Positions 15,383 through 23,488 of a stretch of DNA of 44,416 nucleotides are shown here, in pieces. Below the pieces are notes generated by a model. That model searched no databases. It saw nothing but the letters and a program-made list of their open reading frames with translations, and had not been told where the DNA came from. The stretch lies in NCBI GenBank assembly GCA_964524025.1, contig CAZGBT010000008.1:1-44416 (forward strand), given 5' to 3'. The first letter of the stretch is position 1, and each line of letters opens with the position of its first letter. The position numbers and the translations under genes are program-made. The stretch is from CAZGBT01 sp964524025. GTDB taxonomy: Archaea; Aenigmatarchaeota; Aenigmatarchaeia; CG10238-14; EX4484-224.

Positions 15383-16955
15383 CTTCGTAGATTATATTTC
15401 CATCACAACTCAAGCCAACTCTCCATAATTTTTTACATTGCTCCAAGCTAGGTCCGTTTTCGAATACTTTGACAAATTTTTCTGGATGTGACTCTAAAAA
15501 TTCGACAAAATTTAGGTCGTATTTTTCTACTAAATGCTTGTTGTTAGGATCTATGCTAAACTTCTGGATGAATATATGTGTATAGTTAGCTTTCTTTAGC
15601 AGATCTAAAACCAGTGTGAGATTGTTGCTTAATGAGATATCAGCAATTTGTCCACCACTCTTTCTTTCACAATTATAAAGAGCTCTATAAGCCCAGATTG
15701 TTAAAAGTCTGGAATCAGAGGGTAAGTTTTTCTTTACCCAATCGCATGCTTCAAAAAAGGAGGGAGAAAAGGTCTTTACTAGAGCCATGGTCTTAAGTTT
15801 CTGGTAAAAATTTTGAAAGGAAATCGCTAAAACTAATGAAAAGATTGCTATGAATATGAAGTATTCATACTCATCCTTTTTAACCAATTTAGAAAGAAAT
15901 AAGGATGCTATAAGTGAAATTAAAGGCAAACAACCAAGCGTATATCTGGCTGTGTCTTCAGCCCTTGCTGTGCTGATCAGGAAGATGTAAAAATAAATTA
16001 AGAGGAATAGAATAGTTGGAATAAGAAAAGATTTTTTGTTAGAAAGCAAAAAAAGGCCGCTTAAAAAGAGGAAGGGGATTAGCCAAATATTTCCGTACGC
16101 AAAATCAAGATAATTTATTAATCCTAGAGAAAATACGTTTTGTTCTGTTCCTACTTTTTCAGTTCTCCCAGCAAATTTATAACTTCCTTTAAATTTTTTA
16201 TGTCCGCATAGATTTTCCGGAAATAATTTTTTAAAGTGACTATAGCAAAGAGGTGCTTTAAAATAGTAAAAATTGCGGATTAGATAACCGCTTATTATTA
16301 AGAAAAGAATGATAAAGGAAAAAAGGTAAGGTTTAAAGGATGAAAAATTCTTTTTAATTAATTCAATTAACCACATTAGGAATAAAAAAACTGGGTACGC
16401 AAAACCTGGGGCTTTGGTTAAAAAGCATAAAGATGAAAAGATAAAAGAGAAATAAAGATATATTGGCTTCTTTTCTTTTTGATAAAGTAAAAAGGTAAAA
16501 AGGAACATAGATGTGAAAAGCAGGAATAAGTAATCTGTGTAAAATAAAACGGCATAAGTGACAGCTGAAGGAGCTGTTAAGCATAGGATCGCAGAGAATA
16601 AGCCAGTAGTTGGGTCGAATAGTTTGGATATAAGACAAAAAACTGAAAGACCTATGAGGAAAGCTATGAGAATAAGAGAAGATTTGGCAAGAAATTCGCC
16701 ACCTATCAAGTAAAAGGATGAAAGTAAAAGATTCCAGAGCGGCGGTCTATGATAAACAGAAAAACCAGTAAGCTGGTTCCCCACAAATTCCCAGACCGCA
16801 GGAAAATCTAAAGTCTTAGCCATATACCTTGATAGGCCTGCATGAAAACCTTCGTCACCAAAAACTATCGGTTTTTCGTATATAACTTTCGCCTGAAGGC
16901 TGCAGATTACTGATAAGAAAACTAGAAGAAGTATCTTTAAGTAAAACTTTTTCAT
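15372..16955 (-). CDS. Polytopic GT-C glycosyltransferase (GT39/ArnT-PMT-like)
   Basis: A 527-residue integral membrane protein with about ten or more hydrophobic segments. The first extracytoplasmic loop has VFGDEGFHAGLSRYM, carrying the acidic pair typical of dolichyl-phosphate-sugar-dependent transferases. HRPPLWNLLLSSFYLIGG then matches the PMT_2 pattern. A soluble C-terminal part (from about residue 400) contains several cysteines. It probably uses a lipid-linked sugar to glycosylate surface proteins or glycan lipids. It is divergent from aglB with a gap of about 30 bases. Confidence 0.85.
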   Translation of the reverse strand: MKKFYLKILLLVFLSVICSLQAKVIYEKPIVFGDEGFHAGLSRYMAKTLDFPAVWEFVGNQLTGFSVYHRPPLWNLLLSSFYLIGGEFLAKSSLILIAFLIGLSVFCLISKLFDPTTGLFSAILCLTAPSAVTYAVLFYTDYLFLLFTSMFLFTFLLYQKEKKPIYLYFSFIFSSLCFLTKAPGFAYPVFLFLMWLIELIKKNFSSFKPYLFSFIILFLIISGYLIRNFYYFKAPLCYSHFKKLFPENLCGHKKFKGSYKFAGRTEKVGTEQNVFSLGLINYLDFAYGNIWLIPFLFLSGLFLLSNKKSFLIPTILFLLIYFYIFLISTARAEDTARYTLGCLPLISLIASLFLSKLVKKDEYEYFIFIAIFSLVLAISFQNFYQKLKTMALVKTFSPSFFEACDWVKKNLPSDSRLLTIWAYRALYNCERKSGGQIADISLSNNLTLVLDLLKKANYTHIFIQKFSIDPNNKHLVEKYDLNFVEFLESHPEKFVKVFENGPSLEQCKKLWRVGLSCDGNIIYEVNF

Positions 16956-16986
16956 AAAGCTAAATTAATTGCTCCATATAATAAGT

Positions 16987-19344
16987 ATGAGGGAAATAGA
17001 GATCGAGATAGAGAAATTAGTTAAAGGAGTTGTAATAATTTTGGCTATTTCTCTCATATCTTACGTAGGAGTTTGGTTGAGATTGGCAACGCTTAAATCT
17101 CCAACGGTACTTGACTACGACCCTTGGTGGTTTTACAGATATGCAGCTATGATTCTGGATAACAATCTTAAGCCTCCAAAATGGGATGAGCAAAGTTTTG
17201 CTCCGCCAGGTAGGCCTGTAACAAAATATTTAGGTTGGCCTTATACGATAATTCTCATTTATAAGATAGGGAAGATTTTTTACCCCAAATTTACTTTAAT
17301 GGAAGCAGCAAAAATTTCGCCGCTAGTAATGGTAGCGCTCATACCAATTCCAGCATTTTTGATAGGTAGCCTACTAACCAACGAAATTGGAGGTTTAGTA
17401 ACAGCTTTCTTTTCTGTAACAGTACCTTCGTTTATTGGTGTAAGCATGGCTGGTTATTGCGATACAGATGCGCCCATATTTTTTTATCTACTCCTCTCAG
17501 CATACACCTTTTTGCTTTTGATAAAAAAGAAGTCTAATTTGCCTTTTTATCTCGTGCTTTCTGTATTAGCTAATTTGCTTTTTGTATGGACTTGGGGAGG
17601 AGGCTGGCTCATACCCGGCATTTTTACCTTTTTCTTTTTGCTATTTCCTCTTTTTAGGATTTTTGAAAAATTTTTAAGGAAAGGAGTTGAGTTAAAAAAC
17701 TTGATTTACGATTACTTAAAGGCTTTTAGCGCTACACTAGAGAGGTGCAAATGGCTTTATATTTCTATAGCAATAACTAACCTTCTTAGTTTTGCTTTGT
17801 TTAGATCCACAGAGTTCCATTCGCTTTTAGGAGGAGTTGCTTTTACAGGACTTGGCTTAGTCGTTAGATTCGTTTTCATCTTTTCGTTTGTCGCAATAGT
17901 TTCCTTAGTTTGTTTTACTGTATTAAAAAAGAAAAAGAAGAAAAGAGAGGATCTGATAGTTTTTTCACTTTCTATTCCACTTTTTCCGTTAATTTTTTTA
18001 GCTTCCCTAATAGTTCCGACAAAACCCCTTTTAGTAAATATTTCTGTAGCAGAGTTGCAACCATTAAAACTCATCCAATTCCCAACTTTAATAGCTAGAA
18101 ACGGTCTTCTATTGACACTTTCTCCAATTTTTTTGGTATTTTTCTTCTTATGGAAGGTCTATAAGAAAATTGAAATAAAAGAGGAAGAAATATTGTTTTT
18201 CTTGTGGTCGTTTTCTATGTTGTTTTTGATAACGCGTGGGCTAAGATTTTCTCTTCAATTTTCTGCTGCTGCAGCTGTGACAATAGGATATCTTGTCGGA
18301 AGTTTTAAATCAAATCCTAAATTTATATTTCTTTTATTGTTGGTTTCTCTAATTCTCCTTAAAGTTTTTTATTTCCCTTCTAATCTTTACTACAATTTGG
18401 CTTTCATTTTCTTCATTTCGCTACTTATACTTGCTTTTATAAGAGACAAATTTATCAAGCCTCTTATTTTTTCTATCTTAACTATCCACTGTCTTTTCGC
18501 TTTTTCAGAAGCAGCGAGATTCGGATTACAAGGTGGTATGATGATAAGCAAGAATTGGTACGATATGCTAGATTGGTTTGTAAGTAACGCAGACAAAGAC
18601 GCTTTACTAGTAACTTGGTGGGATCCAGGTCACATTTTGGCTGGTTATACCTATTACAAAGGAAAACCTTTAAGGGTTCATGCGGATGGGGCTCATTGCG
18701 GTCCTAATGCATGCATACCATACGATCATAACATAAGAATACAGGATATGGGAAGAATTTTTTCAACTAATAGCGAAGACGAAGCTATAAATATTTTGAG
18801 AAAATATGCTAATCTAAGTGAGGAAGATTGTAAAAGAGCCAAGGAAAAATATCCGCAGATGCCATTAAAAGCTTGTAGACCAGCGAGCGAAATGTATATA
18901 ATAGCATCTAACGACTTGATTGGTAAGTATTATTGGATGAGCTATTTCGGAACTGGCACAGGAAGAAACTTTATCCAACTTCCTTTAACTTCTGTAACAC
19001 AAGAAAAATTAGTTTACGGAAATGGTCTAATTTTTGTTGTAAATAAGACTGGTAAGTTTGTACCATTTTTAAACTTACCCTCTCAAGGTTTGTATAATGT
19101 GGTTATAACAGAAATAGAATACTATCAGAACGGAAGGAGAATACGCCAAGAGTATAAAAAAGCAGAAAATAAAATAGACGGGCTTTTATGGATAGATCCA
19201 TCTTATAGAACTGCCATTTTTATGGATCCTGTTATTAAAGAGTCTCTTTTTGCTAAAATGTTCTTTTGGTACGGTGAAGGTTTAAAACATTTTAAATTGG
19301 TTTATTACAACCCAGAAATAAGAGTTTTTAAAGTAGAATTTTGA
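16987..19344 (+). CDS. aglB: Archaeal oligosaccharyltransferase AglB (STT3)
   Basis: A 785-residue STT3-family enzyme that transfers a lipid-linked glycan to Asn in N-x-S/T sequons on the outer face. It has an N-terminal membrane domain with about 13 hydrophobic segments. The first acidic motif is LDYDPWWFYRYA near residue 45 and the second is GYCDTDAP near 158. The soluble domain holds the catalytic WWDPG (variant of WWDYG) followed by GHILAGYTYYKG. The frame is open from 16969, but MREIEIEIEK at 16987 is the more usual start. Neighbouring GT4 and GT39-type genes form a glycosylation island. Sequon-rich surface proteins are encoded from 35.8 kb on. Confidence 0.95.
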   Translation: MREIEIEIEKLVKGVVIILAISLISYVGVWLRLATLKSPTVLDYDPWWFYRYAAMILDNNLKPPKWDEQSFAPPGRPVTKYLGWPYTIILIYKIGKIFYPKFTLMEAAKISPLVMVALIPIPAFLIGSLLTNEIGGLVTAFFSVTVPSFIGVSMAGYCDTDAPIFFYLLLSAYTFLLLIKKKSNLPFYLVLSVLANLLFVWTWGGGWLIPGIFTFFFLLFPLFRIFEKFLRKGVELKNLIYDYLKAFSATLERCKWLYISIAITNLLSFALFRSTEFHSLLGGVAFTGLGLVVRFVFIFSFVAIVSLVCFTVLKKKKKKREDLIVFSLSIPLFPLIFLASLIVPTKPLLVNISVAELQPLKLIQFPTLIARNGLLLTLSPIFLVFFFLWKVYKKIEIKEEEILFFLWSFSMLFLITRGLRFSLQFSAAAAVTIGYLVGSFKSNPKFIFLLLLVSLILLKVFYFPSNLYYNLAFIFFISLLILAFIRDKFIKPLIFSILTIHCLFAFSEAARFGLQGGMMISKNWYDMLDWFVSNADKDALLVTWWDPGHILAGYTYYKGKPLRVHADGAHCGPNACIPYDHNIRIQDMGRIFSTNSEDEAINILRKYANLSEEDCKRAKEKYPQMPLKACRPASEMYIIASNDLIGKYYWMSYFGTGTGRNFIQLPLTSVTQEKLVYGNGLIFVVNKTGKFVPFLNLPSQGLYNVVITEIEYYQNGRRIRQEYKKAENKIDGLLWIDPSYRTAIFMDPVIKESLFAKMFFWYGEGLKHFKLVYYNPEIRVFKVEF

Positions 19345-19356
19345 AAAAAGGTTTAG

Positions 19357-19370
19357 AAAAGTTTAAATTA
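19357..19370 (+). promoter_or_regulatory. TATA-like promoter of the histone-RPA-RadA operon
   Basis: AAAAGTTTAAATTA sits 18-31 bases upstream of the histone ATG at 19388, in the 43-base gap after aglB. The spacing predicts transcription starting at or just before the start codon, a leaderless mRNA. The preceding purine-rich AGAAAAG could serve as a BRE. Confidence 0.45.
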
Positions 19371-19387
19371 CCTACTAAATTTAATTG

Positions 19388-19606
19388 ATGAGAAAATCTA
19401 TATTTCCAAAGTTTTACTTTAAAAAACTTTTCTTAAGGTTAGGTGCAGAAAGGATTTCAAGAAAAGCGTTAGAAAGGTTTACTTTTATAGTAGAAGAAAA
19501 AATGAAAGAGCTTGCTAGCGAGGCATATTTCTTAGCTAGGCATGCAGGAAGAAAAACTGTTTTACATTCTGATATCATAATAGCTAAAAAAAGGTGTTTT
19601 GAGTGA
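19388..19606 (+). CDS. Archaeal histone-fold protein
   Basis: A 72-residue single histone fold. LGAERISRKALERFTFIVEEKM, LASEAYFLARHAGRKTVLHSDIIIAKK aligns well with HMf-type histones, including the RKT of loop 2. The N-terminus (RKSIFPKFYFKKLFLR) is more basic and aromatic than the usual LPIAPIGRI, so the conserved Arg that inserts into the minor groove is not in its normal context. An in-frame TTG one codon upstream was rejected in favour of ATG. The gene overlaps the RPA gene by 4 bases (GTGA), so chromatin and single-strand-binding proteins are made from one message. Confidence 0.9.
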   Translation: MRKSIFPKFYFKKLFLRLGAERISRKALERFTFIVEEKMKELASEAYFLARHAGRKTVLHSDIIIAKKRCFE

Positions 19607-20589
19607 ATTTCGACGAAATAGTACAGAAAATAGTTGAAAAAACAGGCAAGGAGAGAGAGGAAATTTTAAGCTTAATAGAAAAAAGGATAGACGAACTTTC
19701 AGGGCTAGTAACGAAAGAAGGAGCAGCTCTTTTAGTTGCTAGAGAGTTTGGTTTAAATCTGACAAAAAAGAGAGATTTAGAGATAAAGGATTTGGATTTT
19801 GGGATGAGGAATTTCAACATAAGAGGTAGGGTTTTTAGAATAAGCAGGATAGTTGAATTTGACAGAACCAATGGAGGAAAAGGCAAAGTTTGCAGTTTAT
19901 TCATCGGAGATTCAACTGGATTTGTTAGAGTGCCTCTATGGGATGGTCAAGTTGAGATGGTGGAGAACAGTGAAATTAAGGTTGGTGATTGCTTACAATT
20001 GGTTAATTGCATAGCGAGGGAGAATATTTTTGGTGATCTAGAAATAGTTTTAGGTAGATACGGGAAAATAATTAAGATAGACGAAGATCCAAACATACCT
20101 TCTGTAGAAGATTTATTGAGGAGGTTTGAGATAAAACCAAAGTTTGTTAATATAAAAGAAATAGATAGACCAGGATTTTATGAGATAAACGCTTCTATAG
20201 TTCATTTTTTTAAATCCAGGTATACATTTGAGATTTGCCCATTTTGCAATTTGAGTATTGAAAATTGTGAGTGCAAAGAAAAACCTGTTAAAACTAAAAA
20301 AGCTTTAGTAATTCCTGTAATGCTAGATGATGGTACTGGAACTATTAGAGGGGTATTTTTTAGAGAAATCGCTGAAAAATTGGTTGGAATGAGTGCTGAA
20401 GAATTCGATTCTTTATCGAGAGAGGAAAGGGCTATTTTATTTGCAAATCTTCTCGGAGTCGAATTTATATTGAAAGGGAGGGTTAGAAAAAATAAAGTTT
20501 TTGATTGTTTTGAGTTTGTTGTTAACGATTTTGAATATTTAAATTATTCGGAAAGAAGTAGAAAATTGGCTGAAGAGTTGGGATTATGA
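19603..20589 (+). CDS. Replication protein A, single-stranded DNA-binding protein
   Basis: A 328-residue RPA with a GTG start overlapping the histone stop. OB fold 1 covers about residues 64-165 (FNIRGRVFRISRIVEF, SLFIGDSTGFVRVPLWDGQ, LEIVLGRYGKI). A second OB-like domain covers about 185-310, with an inserted zinc element CPFCNLSIENCEC. It binds ssDNA in replication and recombination. It is followed directly by radA (ATGA overlap), a natural partner since RPA and RadA act on the same filament. Confidence 0.92.
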   Translation: MNFDEIVQKIVEKTGKEREEILSLIEKRIDELSGLVTKEGAALLVAREFGLNLTKKRDLEIKDLDFGMRNFNIRGRVFRISRIVEFDRTNGGKGKVCSLFIGDSTGFVRVPLWDGQVEMVENSEIKVGDCLQLVNCIARENIFGDLEIVLGRYGKIIKIDEDPNIPSVEDLLRRFEIKPKFVNIKEIDRPGFYEINASIVHFFKSRYTFEICPFCNLSIENCECKEKPVKTKKALVIPVMLDDGTGTIRGVFFREIAEKLVGMSAEEFDSLSREERAILFANLLGVEFILKGRVRKNKVFDCFEFVVNDFEYLNYSERSRKLAEELGL

Positions 20590-21539
20590 ATGAAAAGAAA
20601 AAGATAAAACTTGAAGAGATTCCAGGTATAGGGCCAAAAATAGCAGAAAAGTTGAAAAGTGTTGGCTATACAGATCCGATGGTAATTGCTGTTTCAACTC
20701 CATCCGAGTTAGCAAAGATAGCTGATATAGGAGAAGGTCAGGCAGCAAAAATAATTCATGCTGTCAGAAGAATTTTAGATCTAGGTTTTGAATCCGCTGA
20801 TAAGATCCTGGAAAGAAGACAGAAGATGAAAAGAATTACTACTGGTAGCAAAAATTTGGACAAATTGCTAGGAGGAGGTGTTCCAACCCAAGCTATTACC
20901 GAAACTTTTGGCCAGTTTGGAAGTGGAAAATCTCAACTAGCATTTCAATTGGCAGTTAATGTTCAACTCCCACCTGAAAAAGGTGGTTTAGAGAGATCGT
21001 GCCTCTTTATAGATACAGAAAACACGTTTAGCCCAAATAGAATAGTAAGCATGGCAAAATCTGTTGGTTTAGACCCAAAAAAGGTCTTAAAAAACATCTA
21101 TGTAGCTAGAGCCTTCAATAGCGAGCATCAGATGTTCTTGGTTGAGAGGTCACCAGAAATTATAGAGGAAAAAAATGTTGGTCTTATCATAATAGATTCT
21201 ATTACTTCTCACTTCAGAGCGGATTTTGTTGGTAGAGCAGAGTTGGCAGAAAGGCAACAAAAACTGAATAAGCATTTACATCAATTGCAAAGACTAGCGG
21301 ATGCTTATAACTTAGCTGTTTATATAACTAACCAAGTAATGGCAGACCCTTCTGTTTTATTTGGTGACCCTACAAGGGCAGTTGGTGGTCATGTACTTGC
21401 ACATTTATCCTATTACAGGATTTACTTAAGGAAAGGGAGAGGCGGTGTCAGAATAGCTCGTTTAATAGATGCACCAGACCTTCCAGAATCAGAGGCAGTT
21501 TTTAAAATTGTAGAGGCTGGGATTAGAGATCCAGAATGA
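20586..21539 (+). CDS. radA: DNA repair and recombination protein RadA
   Basis: A 317-residue RecA/Rad51-family recombinase. An N-terminal helix-hairpin-helix (IPGIGPKIAEKLKSVGY) precedes the ATPase core. Walker A is GQFGSGKS (109-116), Walker B is LIIIDSIT, and FVGRAELAERQQKL with ITNQVMADP are the L1/L2-type segments. It contains FIDTENTF and the C-terminal DLPESEAVFKI. Length is normal for archaeal RadA and no intein is present. It is co-transcribed with histone and RPA. Confidence 0.97.
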   Translation: MNEKKKIKLEEIPGIGPKIAEKLKSVGYTDPMVIAVSTPSELAKIADIGEGQAAKIIHAVRRILDLGFESADKILERRQKMKRITTGSKNLDKLLGGGVPTQAITETFGQFGSGKSQLAFQLAVNVQLPPEKGGLERSCLFIDTENTFSPNRIVSMAKSVGLDPKKVLKNIYVARAFNSEHQMFLVERSPEIIEEKNVGLIIIDSITSHFRADFVGRAELAERQQKLNKHLHQLQRLADAYNLAVYITNQVMADPSVLFGDPTRAVGGHVLAHLSYYRIYLRKGRGGVRIARLIDAPDLPESEAVFKIVEAGIRDPE

Positions 21540-21668
21540 TTAAAATCTAACTTTGACTTTAAAAGATTTGCCGCAATATGGGCAATATCTATACTTTTGC
21601 CCTATCCTAATCTTTAATTTTCTCTTACACCTAGGGCAATAAGTATAACAAAAACCCCAAATTTTCAT
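21540..21668 (-). CDS. 42-residue zinc-ribbon protein
   Basis: A very short minus-strand gene in the 154-base gap between radA and bud32. It begins MKIWGFCYTYCPRCKRKL and continues to YRYCPYCGKSFKVKVRF before a TAA that abuts the radA stop. Two CPxC knuckles (CPRC, CPYC) separated by 14 basic residues form a minimal zinc ribbon. The codons and composition look native. Function unknown; RNA- or DNA-binding is plausible. The ordered CxxC pairs in a clean open frame make chance unlikely, though nothing else supports expression. Confidence 0.72.
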   Translation of the reverse strand: MKIWGFCYTYCPRCKRKLKIRIGQKYRYCPYCGKSFKVKVRF

Positions 21669-21693
21669 AATAATAAAATATCAGCTAAGTATT

Positions 21694-22305
21694 ATGCAAA
21701 TAATTTTTCGTGGTGCAGAGGCTATAATCTACAAAAAAGGAAATAAAGTGATAAAGGAAAGGATTAAAAAGGGTTATAGGATAAGACAGATTGATTTAAA
21801 AATAAGAAAAGAAAGAACAAGAAGAGAAGCCAGACTGCTTGAAAAAAGTAGAGAAATAGGAGTTCTTACACCAAGAGTTTTGAGGATTGACGAAAAAAAT
21901 TGTAAAATAGAAATGGAGTTTATCGAAGGAGTTAAGCTTAAGGATTATTTAGACAAGGCACCAAAAGAGAAGCTAGCTAAATTAGGTATGAAGATTGGAA
22001 AGATAGTTGGAAAGCTACATTCTTATGATATTATTCATGGAGATCTAACGACTAGCAATTTCATTTTGAGCAACGAAAAGCTTTTTCTGATAGATTTTGG
22101 TTTGGGTTTTGTATCAAAAAGAATAGAAAACAAAGGTACAGATTTACATCTGCTGCTAGAAGCTTTAAGGTCGACCCATCCAAAAATAGCACGAGAATTT
22201 TGGGAGTATATTATAAAAGGTTACAAATCTGTATATAAGAATGCTAAAGATGTTATTGAAAGGCTTAAAGAAATCGAAAAAAGAGGGAGATACGTTAAGA
22301 GGTGA
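21694..22305 (+). CDS. bud32: Bud32 (PRPK), KEOPS atypical kinase/ATPase
   Basis: A 203-residue atypical kinase of the KEOPS complex, which supports Kae1 in t6A synthesis. The core motifs are HGDLTTSNFIL (115-125, catalytic Asp) and LIDFGLGF (132-139, metal-binding DFG equivalent). The N-terminal lobe has GAEAIIYKKGNKVIKERI and the Glu of EARLLEKSREIGV. It is a free-standing gene, not fused to Kae1 (3613-4599). It is followed by a small membrane protein and the S15/S3Ae genes. Confidence 0.95.
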   Translation: MQIIFRGAEAIIYKKGNKVIKERIKKGYRIRQIDLKIRKERTRREARLLEKSREIGVLTPRVLRIDEKNCKIEMEFIEGVKLKDYLDKAPKEKLAKLGMKIGKIVGKLHSYDIIHGDLTTSNFILSNEKLFLIDFGLGFVSKRIENKGTDLHLLLEALRSTHPKIAREFWEYIIKGYKSVYKNAKDVIERLKEIEKRGRYVKR

Positions 22306-22474
22306 AAAGATTTTATTCTACATTCTTTTATTTTCATCTCTCCTACTTTCTCTTTCGATAGGTTTGACAACTATTAGCCAAAAGGGGATACCGACCTTAC
22401 TAGCAATTATTTCTTCCTTAATAATCTTCAGTGCAACAGCATCTATTATAATTCTGTGGTTTATAAAGTGGTAA
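22241..22474 (+). CDS. Small two-TM membrane protein
   Basis: A 77-residue open frame. After a basic N-terminus (LKGLKKSKKEGD) it has two hydrophobic segments, residues about 24-44 (ILFYILLFSSLLLSLSIGL) and 53-75. The frame overlaps bud32 by 65 bases. The real start is uncertain: ATGs exist at 22241 and 22250, and a TTG at 22256. It lies 1 base before the S15 gene. In many archaea a KEOPS Pcc1 gene sits near these ribosomal genes, but this is not Pcc1. Not recognised. Confidence 0.55.
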   Translation: MLKMLLKGLKKSKKEGDTLRGEKILFYILLFSSLLLSLSIGLTTISQKGIPTLLAIISSLIIFSATASIIILWFIKW

Positions 22475-22475
22475 T

Positions 22476-22934
22476 ATGGCAAGGATGTATGCAAGAAGAA
22501 GGGGTAAACATGGAAGCAAAAAACCGCCAGTAAGGGTTAAACCAAGATGGCTAAAGATAGATAGTAAAAAGGTTGAGGAGTTAGTTATAAAATTGGCTAA
22601 AGAAGGTTACTCTTCTGCAATGATAGGTTTAATATTAAGGGATCAATATGGTATTCCAGATGTTAAGGCTATTACTGGAAAGAAAATAAGCAAAATAATG
22701 AAAGAGCACGGAGTTTACCCCCAATTCCCAGAAGACTTACTTAATCTTTTCAGAAAGGCTGTAAACTTATATGAACATTTACAAAGACATAAAGGAGATA
22801 AGCATTCAAGAAGAGGTTACCAACTTTTGCTTTGCAAGATAAATAGATTATTAAAATATTATAAGAGAGAAGGTGTTATACCAAAAGATTTCAAATTTGA
22901 CATAGAGAAGATAAAGATTTTGGTTGAAAGATAA
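22476..22934 (+). CDS. rps15: 30S ribosomal protein S15
   Basis: A 152-residue archaeal/eukaryal-type S15 (uS15) with the extra N-terminal helix region (MARMYARRRGKHGSKKP). The core has IGLILRDQYGIPDVKAITGK and the rRNA-binding segment HLQRHKGDKHSRRGYQLLL. It binds helix 22 of 16S rRNA. The stop codon overlaps the S3Ae start (TAATG), so the two are translationally coupled. Confidence 0.97.
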   Translation: MARMYARRRGKHGSKKPPVRVKPRWLKIDSKKVEELVIKLAKEGYSSAMIGLILRDQYGIPDVKAITGKKISKIMKEHGVYPQFPEDLLNLFRKAVNLYEHLQRHKGDKHSRRGYQLLLCKINRLLKYYKREGVIPKDFKFDIEKIKILVER

Positions 22935-23488
22935 TGGCTGCGAGAAGAAAAAAGAAAAAGATTTGGATTAAGATATTAGCCCCAGAATATTTTGGAAAGA
23001 AGGAAATAGGAGAAACTCCAGTAACAGAGCCTGAGCAAGCTATTGGTAGAACTTTAACCATAAGCGTTGTAGACCTTACCGGAGATTATAATAAGTATTA
23101 CATGAAAATATCGTTTAGGATAAATAAAGTTGAAAATGGTTGTGCTTATACTGAATTTGATGGTTTAGAATGTCTAACAGATTATATTTCTAGAATGGTT
23201 CTAAGAAGGGTAACTAGAATAGATGTTGTGCAAGATGAGATAACGAAAGATAATGTTAAGCTAAGAATAAAGACGATTATAGTAATTTATAGCAAAGTTA
23301 CAAGAAGCATCCAGAGAAACATCCGTTTTAAAACAATGGAGATGGTTAGAAATTTTGTAAAAAACTCGACGCTTGAAGAATTTGTAAAAAAAGTTTTAAA
23401 CGATGAATATAAGAAAAAGATAATTGCTGAGTTAAGAAAAATTTATCCGATAAGACATTTTGAGTTCAGGAAGGTAGAAGTCCGTTGA
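22934..23488 (+). CDS. rps3ae: 30S ribosomal protein S3Ae (eS1)
   Basis: A 184-residue eS1/S3Ae protein of the small subunit platform, found in archaea and eukaryotes only. Signatures are WIKILAPEYFGKKEIGET, IGRTLTISVVDLTGDYNKYYMKISFRI (here split by text only), and ARKKKK-type basic start AARRKKKK. Its last 23 bases overlap the convergent protease gene. S15-S3Ae linkage is common in archaea. Confidence 0.95.
   Translation: MAARRKKKKIWIKILAPEYFGKKEIGETPVTEPEQAIGRTLTISVVDLTGDYNKYYMKISFRINKVENGCAYTEFDGLECLTDYISRMVLRRVTRIDVVQDEITKDNVKLRIKTIIVIYSKVTRSIQRNIRFKTMEMVRNFVKNSTLEEFVKKVLNDEYKKKIIAELRKIYPIRHFEFRKVEVR

Noticed and set aside
19385..19387. TTG start one codon before the histone ATG
   Set aside because: ATG at 19388 is adjacent and correctly spaced from the TATA-like element.
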